From positions 88,280-152,279 of the forward strand of contig JAXHMR010000018.1 in the NCBI GenBank assembly GCA_034521225.1: DNA of 64,000 nt. The letters run 5' to 3'. The first letter of the stretch is position 1. Each line of letters opens with the position of its first letter. The stretch comes from Woeseia sp034521225 (GTDB taxonomy: Bacteria; Pseudomonadota; Gammaproteobacteria; Steroidobacterales; Woeseiaceae). The position numbers and the translations under genes were made by a program. This document shows positions 35,084-43,842 of this stretch, piece after piece. The notes beneath the pieces are model-generated. The model was not told where the DNA came from and searched no databases. It saw only the letters and a program-made list of their open reading frames with translations.

Positions 35084-38000
35084 TCATTTCTTAACAGAAT
35101 TCTTTTCGGACATCGCAATACTCCTGTTGCGACAGCGCAGCAATCGGGGCGCTACGCCTTTCGTTATGTACGATCTCGCCCGCCAGCGGGCCGCGCTGTT
35201 TACAAACCACGGCAGCGCGTCGGTGTTACTTCGCAACAACTCGTAGCCCGCAGCAACAGTTTTCGGCCTCCTCGGCCTGCCCAGCGAGGCCAGGGCTGCA
35301 CCTTCCGCGGCGGCTGCACTGGCCGTCCGCCAGTGATCAGCACCGTATTCCCTGGTGTCGATTTCCCTCGTGGCCGCGGCGAACTCGAGCGCCTCATCGT
35401 TGCGTCCAGTGTCAACCAATAGACCTGCGAGCAAAATTTTCGTACCCGCAACCTCGGAGTGTTCCTCGCCCAGTAGCGATATTCGCAATTCGAGCGACTC
35501 ACGAAGCAATGGTTCGGCCGCCTCATAGTCGCCGTCTTCGAGTAGCCACATTGCGAGATTGCTCATGCCCCGCGCAATGGATGGATGTTCGTCACCGAGC
35601 GTTCGCCGGTATGTCGCCAGTGATTCCCTGGCCATCTCAATTGTCGAGTCCAGATCATTCTCCTGGCGGATTACAAACGCCAGGTTATTGAGCGCCATGG
35701 CGATATCGGGATGATCGTTGCCGAGCAGTTTGCGATTCATCTCGATGGCTTCGCGGTAAAGCAACTCCGCCTCCTTGTACTCACTTGCGACATGAAGCGT
35801 ATAAGCCACGTTGTTCAGGCCCATCGCGATCTCCGGATGCGGCGCGTTGGAATAAAGAACCCGCTTCATCGCCAATGCTTCACGAAAGAGATTCTCCGCC
35901 TCCTTGTTATCCGGCGTGACGAATCCCAGGTTGTTCAAAGCCTCGGCAAGGTCAGGGTGCGGGCCATTGTGCAACTTTCGTTGCATGGCGACCGCCTCGC
36001 GCAGCAGCGACACGCCATCGCTTGTGTTGCCCTGATCGAAAAGGTTCAGGCCAAGACCCTCAAGGCTTCTCGCAACCTCGGCATTTTCTGCGCCCAGCAA
36101 ATCGCGCTGTATCGCCAGCGCTTCACGGTACAGCGTCTCTCCGCCCGGGAAGTCACCCATCCTGCCGAGAAGATCGGCCAATTCGAACATCGTGCTGGCA
36201 GTCTGGCTATCTTCGTCGCCGAGTAATTCACGGCGCATTGCCAGCGCATCCCGGTAATTCTGCGAACGCAGGCCCGTATTCGGCTTTCAGCTTGAGAACA
36301 TCACCGAGCCTGTGCATCGAGCGGGCTACCTCCAGGTGATTTTCGCCGAACAATGCACGGCGCTTGTCGAGAGCGCTTTGCAATAGCGATGCTGACTGAT
36401 CATAAAGCCCGAGGCTCATGTAGACGGTACCCATTGTCTCCATCAGGGTTGCCTGGATCGCCGGTTGCGCCTTGAGCTCCTGCTCGATCCGGCTCGCGCC
36501 CTTGTCCATGATCTCGCGAGCTGTTATCGAGTTGCCGCGGGCTTCGCCCGGATCTGCAACATTGAACAGATCAACCATGAAGTCCGTGGTTTGCTTGGCA
36601 ACTTCTGCCTCAACCACAGCACGGGAGCGCGCCTGGTTGGCTATGTCGCGCTGCTGTCGCGCAAGATAGGCGGAAGATGTCGCGATAACGCCCAGCACGG
36701 CCAACGCCGCGACGACGCCCGGCCTTGAGGCGCTGCATGCGCTTCGCCCTGGCAATGGACGCATTGATGAATCGAGACTCGCTCTTCGCTCTAACTCAAG
36801 GTCCTGTTCAAGCAGCGATTCCGCTTCAACCAGCGGTTTGCCAGACGGTAACAGCAAATCGGATGGCTGGTCTTCCATTTTCCAGCGACCAGCAGCCGTG
36901 GCAATGCGACCGCGAATTCTCAAGTTCTCCCGATTCTGTGCGACCCAGTCTTTTACCCTCGGCCAATGCCAGAGCAACGCCTCGTGCGCGACTGTAACGA
37001 CGGCGGTGCCGTCGTCGGCCAGTTCCGTCACGAACAGCCGATTCCTGACAAAGGTCTCGATTAGGCTCGTGGCTCTCTGCCAGTTGTGGCATCTGCCAGT
37101 GGCGCACGTTTACGCCCGATTTGCTCATAGCCATCCCGCTCAATGCTGACCAGAGCATTCAATACCTTCGGAAGTTCAGCCTCGACATCGTCCGGCAGGT
37201 CCTTGAATATAGTTTCTGCGCGCTGCGCGAGTGAGCCCTCGACACCCCCGAGGTCACGATAGGCAGCCAGGGTCGGCGTTGCCGGTCCTGCGGGTGCGCG
37301 CTGGGTAGAGTTCTTCAAGCGTAAATTGCAGCAACGGCAAAACTTCGGGATGTTCGGCCGCTGCGTCGCGAAGCATGTCGTCAAGACGGTCGCTGCTTGC
37401 CGGGTCTTCCTCGAATCGCAATCCCGCTGCCCGGGTTGGCAAGCGAATCATCTGCCCTATTTCACTTGCTGTTGGCGGCAACAAATCGTATTGACCGTCT
37501 CCTTCCTTCAACGCAACCAGTTTTCGTATCTTGCCGACTGCCTGGTAGAAGTCACTGCGTAGCGTGCCGATTACCCAGACGCGTCCGCAGCGTGCCAGTG
37601 CATCAAGTACGTCAACAAAAGCTTCGCGATCCGCCTGTGTGACCTCATGCTGTGTGTACATCTCCTCCATCTGGTCAATGAGCAGCGCGAGCCGGGCATC
37701 GGCTTTCTCGCCATTCTTGCGCTTCTCACGCGACAGTGCGCCCTTGATCATCGAGGCGGCCGCCTGCGGCGAGTTGCGCAGTACCTGTGCCAGTTCCCCG
37801 GGCCCGTCTTTGTCTTCATCCAGTGACGGCAACGCGTTCTCGCGCAACAGGGCTTGCGCAAGGCAGGTCAGATCGCCGCGAACGTCGGTTGGCCGAAATA
37901 CCGCTCGACGCCAGACGTCAACACCCTCGATAACGCCGGGCCTTGTCAGCATCGGCAGGACACCAGCGCGTACCACCGACGACTTGCCGCCACCGCTCAT

Positions 38001-38769
38001 ACCAAGAACCAGAACGAAAGATCGCGCGCTGCCGCTGGCCTGGCTGCGTAATGCCTGCAGGATGTCGGACACTGCCTTGGTTCGGCCGAAGAAGACCGGC
38101 GCATGCTCGAACTCGAATGCCTCCAGACCGCGAAAGGGTGAGCCTTTTTTCCACACAGCGCGCGCTTTCGGAGGTCGACCGGATGCTTGCCGGAATCTGG
38201 CGGTCGACGAGACGGTGCAGTGTCGATTTTCAAGCAGGTTCTCGAAGTCACTGGGCGCCTGGAACGCATGAAACGCGGCTATAAGTGTGCCTTCCGTCTT
38301 GTCGTGAAACCATTTGTCGACAAACTCGTCGAGTTTCTTCTTTGGCGCCAGGCGGTCCAGCAATTTCTTTCATCATCGAGCCGTACTGACCATGGTGGCG
38401 CCGTTTTCCGGTAGACGAGCAGATCCGGCTTGCCGTTCTTGCGAAAGCCTTCGATTGCTTCTTCAAACTCGAACTCGGTACCGGACTCGTATCGTGAACC
38501 GTCCGCACGGACAAAATCTTTGCGCGACGCCTCGAGTGCCGAGACGCGACCCACGGGATTGCGACGACTATGTCGGCTTCGGAAGGTTTGACGATCTTGA
38601 TGCCTGGACGGTCGATGTGGCAACCAGCGGCTCGTGCTCCCACAGCACCGACTCAGAGCACAACCTTGCCAATGTACTCGCTTTGCAAACGCTCTATGAC
38701 CCGGTTCGCAATGGCACGCTCTTCGAAGACGTCGCCAGGCGAAGAGATGAATATCCGCAGTGTTTTCAC
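35084..38769 (-). CDS. DUF4062-like / STAND NTPase / TM / TPR receptor-like protein (multiply frameshifted)
   Basis: About 1,200 residues when joined. GTG start at 38769 gives VKTLRIFISSPGDVFEER, then WEHEPLVATST, EADIVVAIPW, SGTEFEFEEAIEGF and PDLLVYRKT: the N-terminal SSPGDV-type domain found in front of many STAND NTPases. The STAND core has PFRGLEAFEFEHAPVFFGR, the P-loop VLGMSGGGKSSVVRAG, LALLIDQMEEMYT (Walker B) and IGTLRSDFYQAV. A TM helix (VVAALAVLGVIATSSAYLA) and at least seven kinesin-light-chain-type TPRs follow. At least six breaks (about 38650, 38540, 38350, 38160, 37290, 37050, 36240). The TM-TPR half resembles the kinase receptors in this window. Proposed signal or phage sensor; function not shown. 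Confidence 0.78.
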
Positions 38770-39100
38770 TGTTCTACCGTCTTGTTTTGGATGGTATTTT
38801 AGTGGATCGGGTCTGCAATAGATATTGGCTGTCCGATATTGTCGGATCTTGTCCGCCGAGGATTTGCCTGCGGGCTGCGGCAGTTGCATTACCACATCCT
38901 GTGATTTACAGGGTGCCCGCCGCTGCAAGCGGGCGCGGCCAGGCGGTGGCCACGGCGCCTGCGGCCGTTGTTGCCGTCGGCCGATTGAAAGGCCGGACAC
39001 CGGCCTGGATCGAAACCCTGCGCGTCAGCCTGCTGAACTGATCGATCCTGGCACGGATGGCAGCCGTACGGATCTGTCGTCGGGATGCAGCGACGCCGCG
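38770..39100. other. Intergenic region between the STAND gene and pduO
   Basis: 331 bp, no gene supported. An open plus-strand frame across 38760-39041 has no recognisable protein features. The region includes the promoter of the minus-strand STAND gene and the tail of pduO; GATATT repeats near 38820-38845 are AT-rich. Confidence 0.4.
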
Positions 39101-39657
39101 TCAGCCCTGCCGATCCCGGTTCCAGGTGACCTCCTGGCCGGACTCCTCGCGGGCCAGCCGGCGTGCGATGACGAACAGCAGGTCGGACAGGCGGTTCAGG
39201 AACAACGTCATGCGTCAGCGCGCGACATCCTCGTCGTGCGCGAGGCTTGACACCTGCGCTCGGCACGCCGGACCACGGTGCGCGCAACGTGGCAGGCGGC
39301 CGCGGCCGGACCGCCACCCGGCAGGATGAAGTCCTTGAGGGGTGGCAGACCGTCGTTGAAGCCATCGAGTTCATTTTCCAGCCGCTCGACCATCGCGCTG
39401 GTCACGGCGCTGTGGCCGGGTATGCAGAGTTCGCCGCCCAGTTCAAACAGGTCGTGCTGTACCTCGACGAGGCACGTCCGGACGGCATCGGGTACCGAAG
39501 CGTGCGCCAGCACCGTGCCGATCGCGCTGTTGGCTTCGTCAACGGTGCCGTACGCTTCGACACGCAGGCTGTCCTTCGGCACACGGCTGCCGTCACCGAG
39601 CCCGGTGCTGCCGTCGTCGCCGGTACGTGTATAGATCTTGCTGAGCCGATGACCCAT
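39101..39657 (-). CDS. pduO: Cob(I)alamin adenosyltransferase, PduO type (frameshifted near 3' end)
   Basis: About 185 residues when joined. Converts cob(I)alamin to adenosylcobalamin with ATP. ATG 39657 starts MGHRLSKIYTRTGDDGSTGLGDGSRVPKD, the ATP-binding N-terminus; then VEAYGTVDEANSAIG, VQHDLFELGGELCIPG, LKDFILPGGGPAAAACHVARTVVRRAERR. Breaks at about 39245 and 39205; the last segment LTLFLNRLSDLLFVIARRLAREE lies in another frame and ends at 39101. Functionally grouped with btuB and its riboswitch just upstream on the same strand. Confidence 0.88.
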
Positions 39658-39736
39658 GGTTCTCCCGGAGTGCGATGCACATTTGTGACTGCGAATTGTA
39701 GTCTGTTTGGCGCGTGCCGGGGCACCTCCCGCACTG

Positions 39737-41509
39737 CTACTGCCAGCGGTATTTAAGCTCGACGAAACCACTGATGGACTGCATCGCATCGGCGCCGCTG
39801 TCTGGTAATCGGTATCGAGCGATCTCGATGCGGCCGTTAAGTCGCCATTGCTGATTGAGTTTCAGTTGCCCGGTCAGGTTGACCAGCACGTAGCCGGGAA
39901 GTGATGCATTAAAGTCCTCGCGCTCGCTGCTTGCCAGCACCGACAGGCCGAGCGAGTGCTCGCCGAGTTCTTTCGTGACGTTCACCGTCATGCTGCGATC
40001 TGGCCGCCGCAACAACAGGCGGGCCGTCCGCGGCATTTTCGGCTCGCTGCGAGACCAGGTCGGCGCGAACGTTGATACGTATCGCCGCGGTACTGCCAAC
40101 CGAGTTGTGCGCCACGGATCTCTGCCTTGCTGATGTTCCGCAGCATAAACGTACTGATGTCGAATTCGATAAGGTCATCAATGTCATTACGGTAGAGTTC
40201 GAGCCGTAGCGTACTGGCGTGCCGTCGGACTGAAACGCGCGGCGACCTGTATCTCGTCCGATACTTCCGGGCGCAGGTCCGTGTTGCCGCCGAAGCCGAA
40301 CCGGTCAGTGGCGTCGGGCGCCCGAAAGGCATGTCCCAGGCCTGCACTCAGCGACCACTGCTCGGTCAGATCGAACGCGTATTCGGCATTCCAGGTAAGT
40401 TCATTACCGAAGGTTTCGTGATCTGTGTAGCGGCCGGCGGCAAACAGGCGGTGGCGACCATTCGAGTAGCTGTCCTGCACGAACAACGCGCGCGTCCGCG
40501 TGCCTTCATCAAACCCGGAGCCGAACGATAAAGCTTCCGCATCTTCGTTGGCCGCAAAAACGCCGCCCGCCAGCGCGTGATTTTCGAGTTGCAGCGAATA
40601 CTGCCAGTCGAGCGCCAGCCGCTTTGATGTAGACAAAATCGTCGGCCTGGTTCTGGTCGATATCATCGACCGTGTAGCTCAACAACAGTTTGCTCTGTGC
40701 ACGGCTGCCCAGCGGATTCTCGATAGACAGCGCGCTCGTCTGGTTGCGGAACGCCTGGTCGACCGGCGTCAGGAAGAAATCCAGGTATTCATTGGTGCCG
40801 CTGGCCTGCCAGTGCCGCAGCCGAACGCGTCGCCGGGCCATCCTGCCGGTCGCCGTACACGTTGATGCTCCGGTCATCGTAGCCGCGCTCGATCATCGCT
40901 GTCGGTGCGGATTGCATACCCGTCCGTGTCCTGCCAGTTCAGCGTGACGCCGAACTCCCCTTCATCCGAACTGGCGCCGAAACTCGTGTAACCCGAGCGC
41001 GTCGCAAAGCTGCCGCCGCCAACGCCGGCTTCGGCATAGCCGTCACCGGCACGCCGCGTAATGATATTGATGACGCCGCCGATCGCGTCAGTACCGTACA
41101 GTGATGATCGTGCGCCCTTGACGATCTCGATGCGCTCGATGACTTCCGGTGCGATATTCTGCAGCGCGGCACCGCCGATGGTGCCCGGATTGACGCGCAC
41201 GCCATCGACGAGCACCAGCGTGTGATTGCTTTCGGTACCGCGCAGGAACACCGATGTCGCCTGGCCCGGGCCGCCGTTGCGCCCGATATCGAGGCCCGCT
41301 TCAAAGCGCAGCAGCTCCGACAGGTCACTGGCAGCGGACTGCTCGATTTGCTGTCGGTTGATGACGGTGACCGGAACGATGACGTCCCGTATTGCGGTCT
41401 CGCTGCGTGTTGCGGTGACGACGATGACATCGTCAGATGCCGGCGATGAAGCGATTGCCGCGAAGGGCGCGAGCAGGACGCCCGTGACGAGCACTTTTGA
41501 TACGTTCAT
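39737..41509 (-). CDS. btuB: BtuB-like TonB-dependent vitamin B12 receptor (multiply frameshifted)
   Basis: About 590 residues joined, the size of BtuB. Signal peptide MNVSKVLVTGVLLAPFAAIASS; TonB box DDVIVVTATRSE; plug domain with VTVINRQQIEQSAASDLSELLR, RGTESNHTLVLVDGVRVNPG and IERIEIVKGARSSLYGTDAIGGVINI. Barrel strands follow in changing frames (breaks near 40890, 40620, 40215, 40010), ending GFVELKYRWQ. It is preceded by a cobalamin riboswitch, which identifies the substrate class. The plug is intact. The clustering of breaks in one well-conserved gene points to consensus error or recent decay. Confidence 0.88.
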
Positions 41510-41641
41510 GATAATCCCCGATGCATGCCGCCCGCATGCGGTAAGTGACAGACGAAGTGCGCCGGTGCTGCGAGGGGATTTCAGGACGATTTGCCGACAG
41601 GCACGCCCAAACAGCCGCCCGCCGCGCCGTTCGCGTTTACA

Positions 41642-41932
41642 CCGGGCCGGTCTCCGGGCTTACGAGTGGCCTGTACTGATCGCCGTGGACAGCGCAACGG
41701 ACGGGACGTCCATCACGCCGGCCGCGCCGATGCGATACAGAGCCATTCCGTAGCGCCTTCCCACGACTGTCGCGGATTCCGCTCATGTCGCAGTGGCTCC
41801 GTCCATCGGACGGGGGCTACAGGTTAACTCGATCACCGTTGCGGGGGCAGCGCCGGATTCGGACCACGGTCCTCACCGGTTTCCCGTTCACCCGGAATTT
41901 GCCATTCCGGGTTCACCTGATGTGCGGGCTAC
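41642..41932 (-). promoter_or_regulatory. Cobalamin riboswitch upstream of btuB
   Basis: On the minus strand the leader holds GAAACCGGTGAGGACC, CCGGCGCTGCCCCCGCAACG, GAGCCACTG and the B12 box AAGCCCGGAGACCGGCC (41645-41661), in the order expected of the class. The B12-box helix is about 130 bp from the btuB start. It turns btuB off when adenosylcobalamin is plentiful. Confidence 0.95.
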
Positions 41933-42022
41933 AATAGGTTTGGCACGGGGCACTGTCAAGAAACGATCTTGTGCCGCTGCGTACGGGCGGTCATAGTGCC
42001 GTTTTCATCCGGAGCTCGTTTA

Positions 42023-42820
42023 GTGACTGCTGCAACACCCGCCGCGCTGGCGCATGAACTGGAGGTTGCACAAGCGGCCGCACGCGCAGCCGCTGATTTA
42101 AGCCGCGCCTATTTTCACGGTAACGTCACCGTTCGCACCAAGGATGACCAGACGCCGGTCACGCAGGCCGATGTCGAATGCGAACAGGCCATACGCGACA
42201 TTATACTCGGTGCGTTTCCGGACCACGGGTTCTACGGCGAGGAAACAGGGCAGGTTGCGTCAGACAGCGGCTACCTGTGGCTGGTTGATCCCATCGACGG
42301 CACGAAGGCCTTTGTGCGCCAGTACCCGTTTTTCTCTACCCAGATCGCCCTGATGCACGACGGCGAGATCGTGCTCGGCGTATCAAGCGGCACCATGTTT
42401 GACGAATTTGCGTTTGCGGCTCGTGGCCACGGCGCGAAGCTCGACAATGTACCGTTGTCGGTCAGCAACGTTTGCGAACTGGAGCGCGCGGCGGTGTCCA
42501 CCGGCAACCTGAAGTCGCTCGCGGCCGGCGACGGATGGGCGGCGCTCGGCGAGATCGTTGCGCGCGCGGACCGCATACGCGGCTATGGAGACTTCTACCA
42601 CTACCACCTGCTGGCCGCGGGCAAGATAGACGCCGTTATTGAATCGGATGTGAACATCCTCGATATCGCGGCACTGTCGATTATTGTCACCGAGGCGGGC
42701 GGCGTATTTACGGATATGAATGGCAATAAACCGTCGCTGCAAACACGATCGGTCCTGGCAGCGAATCCGTCACTTCATGCACAGCTGCAGGAGAGATTGC
42801 GCGGGTACGTCGGCGCGTAG
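42023..42820 (+). CDS. Inositol monophosphatase family phosphatase (HisN/CysQ-like)
   Basis: About 265 residues from GTG 42023 (VTAATPAALAHELEVAQAAA). Metal-site motifs: KDDQTPVTQADVECEQAIR, GFYGEETGQ (Glu-Glu), WLVDPIDGTKAFVRQYPFF (DPIDGT) and ESDVNILDIAALSIIVTEAGGVFTD. The KAFVRQYPFF form resembles histidinol-phosphatase HisN and related bisphosphate nucleotidases, so the substrate (histidinol phosphate, PAP or inositol phosphate) cannot be chosen from sequence alone. Divergent from the btuB riboswitch region and convergent with the btuD-like gene, with one base between the stop codons. Confidence 0.88.
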   Translation: MTAATPAALAHELEVAQAAARAAADLSRAYFHGNVTVRTKDDQTPVTQADVECEQAIRDIILGAFPDHGFYGEETGQVASDSGYLWLVDPIDGTKAFVRQYPFFSTQIALMHDGEIVLGVSSGTMFDEFAFAARGHGAKLDNVPLSVSNVCELERAAVSTGNLKSLAAGDGWAALGEIVARADRIRGYGDFYHYHLLAAGKIDAVIESDVNILDIAALSIIVTEAGGVFTDMNGNKPSLQTRSVLAANPSLHAQLQERLRGYVGA

Positions 42821-42821
42821 A

Positions 42822-43613
42822 TCAGGGCGCGCTGCCCGCCGCGACAAACAGCTCGCGGCCGCGCCAGGGAACCGGTTCCATCGGCGTATCGTAGAGTTCG
42901 CTCAGCAAGCTGCTGTTCAGCACATCGCGCGTCGCGCCAAGTTTCCAGCGCCCGTCACCAAACAGCAACAGGCAGCGGTCCGCGTAGCGTGCCGCGAGGT
43001 TGACGTCATGCAGGCTGGCGACAACGGTTGCACCGGCGTTTGCATGCTCCGCGAATACCTGCAGCACCTGGAGTTGGTGTTGTGGATCAAGGTGGTTGGT
43101 GGGCTCGTCGAGCAGATAGATGCCTGGCGCCTGCGCCAGTACTTCGGCGATGGCAAGCCGCCGGCGTTCGCCGCCGGACAGCGTGCCGACGTCACGATGC
43201 TCGAGCTCGGCAAGGTCCATCGCCTCGAGACTGCGCCGCGCGATGTCGCGATCCGTTGCGGTTTCCCATTGCAGGGCACGCAGATGCGGGTGCCGTCCCG
43301 CGAGTGCCGTGTCGAGCACGGTGGCGGGGAACACGTCATCGGTGTACTGCGGTAACAACGCGAGCCGCCGTGCCACGTCAATGCGTTTCATCGCGTCAAG
43401 CGGCTGGCCGCCAAGTTCGATGTCGCCCGAGTCCCGGTCACGCAGCCCGGCCAGCGTATGCAGCGTCAGGGATTTGCCTGAACCGTTCTGGCCGAGCACG
43501 GCAAGGAATTCGCCCGCGGAGAGGGTCATCGCCAGATTGTCGACCAGCAACCGGCCGGGTACGCTGATTCTCAGGCGATTGCAGGCAAGCATCGCAGCGG
43601 CGGAAGTAACCAT
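42822..43613 (-). CDS. btuD: BtuD/FecE-like ABC transporter ATPase
   Basis: About 263 residues from ATG 43613 (longer starts to 43658 exist). Walker A LGQNGSGKSLTLH, Q-loop LLPQYTDDVFPATV, signature LSGGERRRLAIAEVLA, Walker B IYLLDEPTNHLD and switch His in VASLHDVNLAARYAD. The type drives metal-chelate and corrinoid importers. The nearby B12 genes suggest cobalamin, with btuF at 22.2 kb; no permease gene is present. Its stop abuts that of the phosphatase gene. Confidence 0.82.
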   Translation of the reverse strand: MVTSAAAMLACNRLRISVPGRLLVDNLAMTLSAGEFLAVLGQNGSGKSLTLHTLAGLRDRDSGDIELGGQPLDAMKRIDVARRLALLPQYTDDVFPATVLDTALAGRHPHLRALQWETATDRDIARRSLEAMDLAELEHRDVGTLSGGERRRLAIAEVLAQAPGIYLLDEPTNHLDPQHQLQVLQVFAEHANAGATVVASLHDVNLAARYADRCLLLFGDGRWKLGATRDVLNSSLLSELYDTPMEPVPWRGRELFVAAGSAP

Positions 43614-43676
43614 AGCCGGGAAGAGTAGCGGCTCGCGGCGATCTGCGCCATTCCACACAGGTATCGTCTCACCGTC

Positions 43677-43842
43677 ATTTGTGAATCCGGCGCTACTCAG
43701 CTAGTTTCCCTGTTCCGGCGGGGACACCTCGGCTGGCCTTCATGTCACGGCAAGGACTGCGCGCATGACCGACGGCGAAAAGCGATGGGCTCGCATCGAA
43801 GAAATTTTTCACGCCGCGACTTCGTTGTCGGGCGACGAGCGT
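43677..43842 (+). repeat. Direct repeat around the kinase start, copy 1
   Basis: The promoter/leader and first 25 codons of the kinase gene. CATTTGTGAATCCGGCGCTA, CTCAGCTAGTTT, CATGTCACG and GCGCGCATGACGACGGCGA-like blocks recur in the same order at 46757-46925. Confidence 0.8.

Noticed and set aside
23603..38769. Calling the whole block a graveyard of pseudogenes
   Set aside because: Single-base breaks of the same kind occur in housekeeping genes of this window, and motifs within the broken genes are intact. Consensus error cannot be excluded, so genuine decay is not asserted.
39247..39756. Plus-strand frame of 169 residues
   Set aside because: Antisense of pduO; no motifs.
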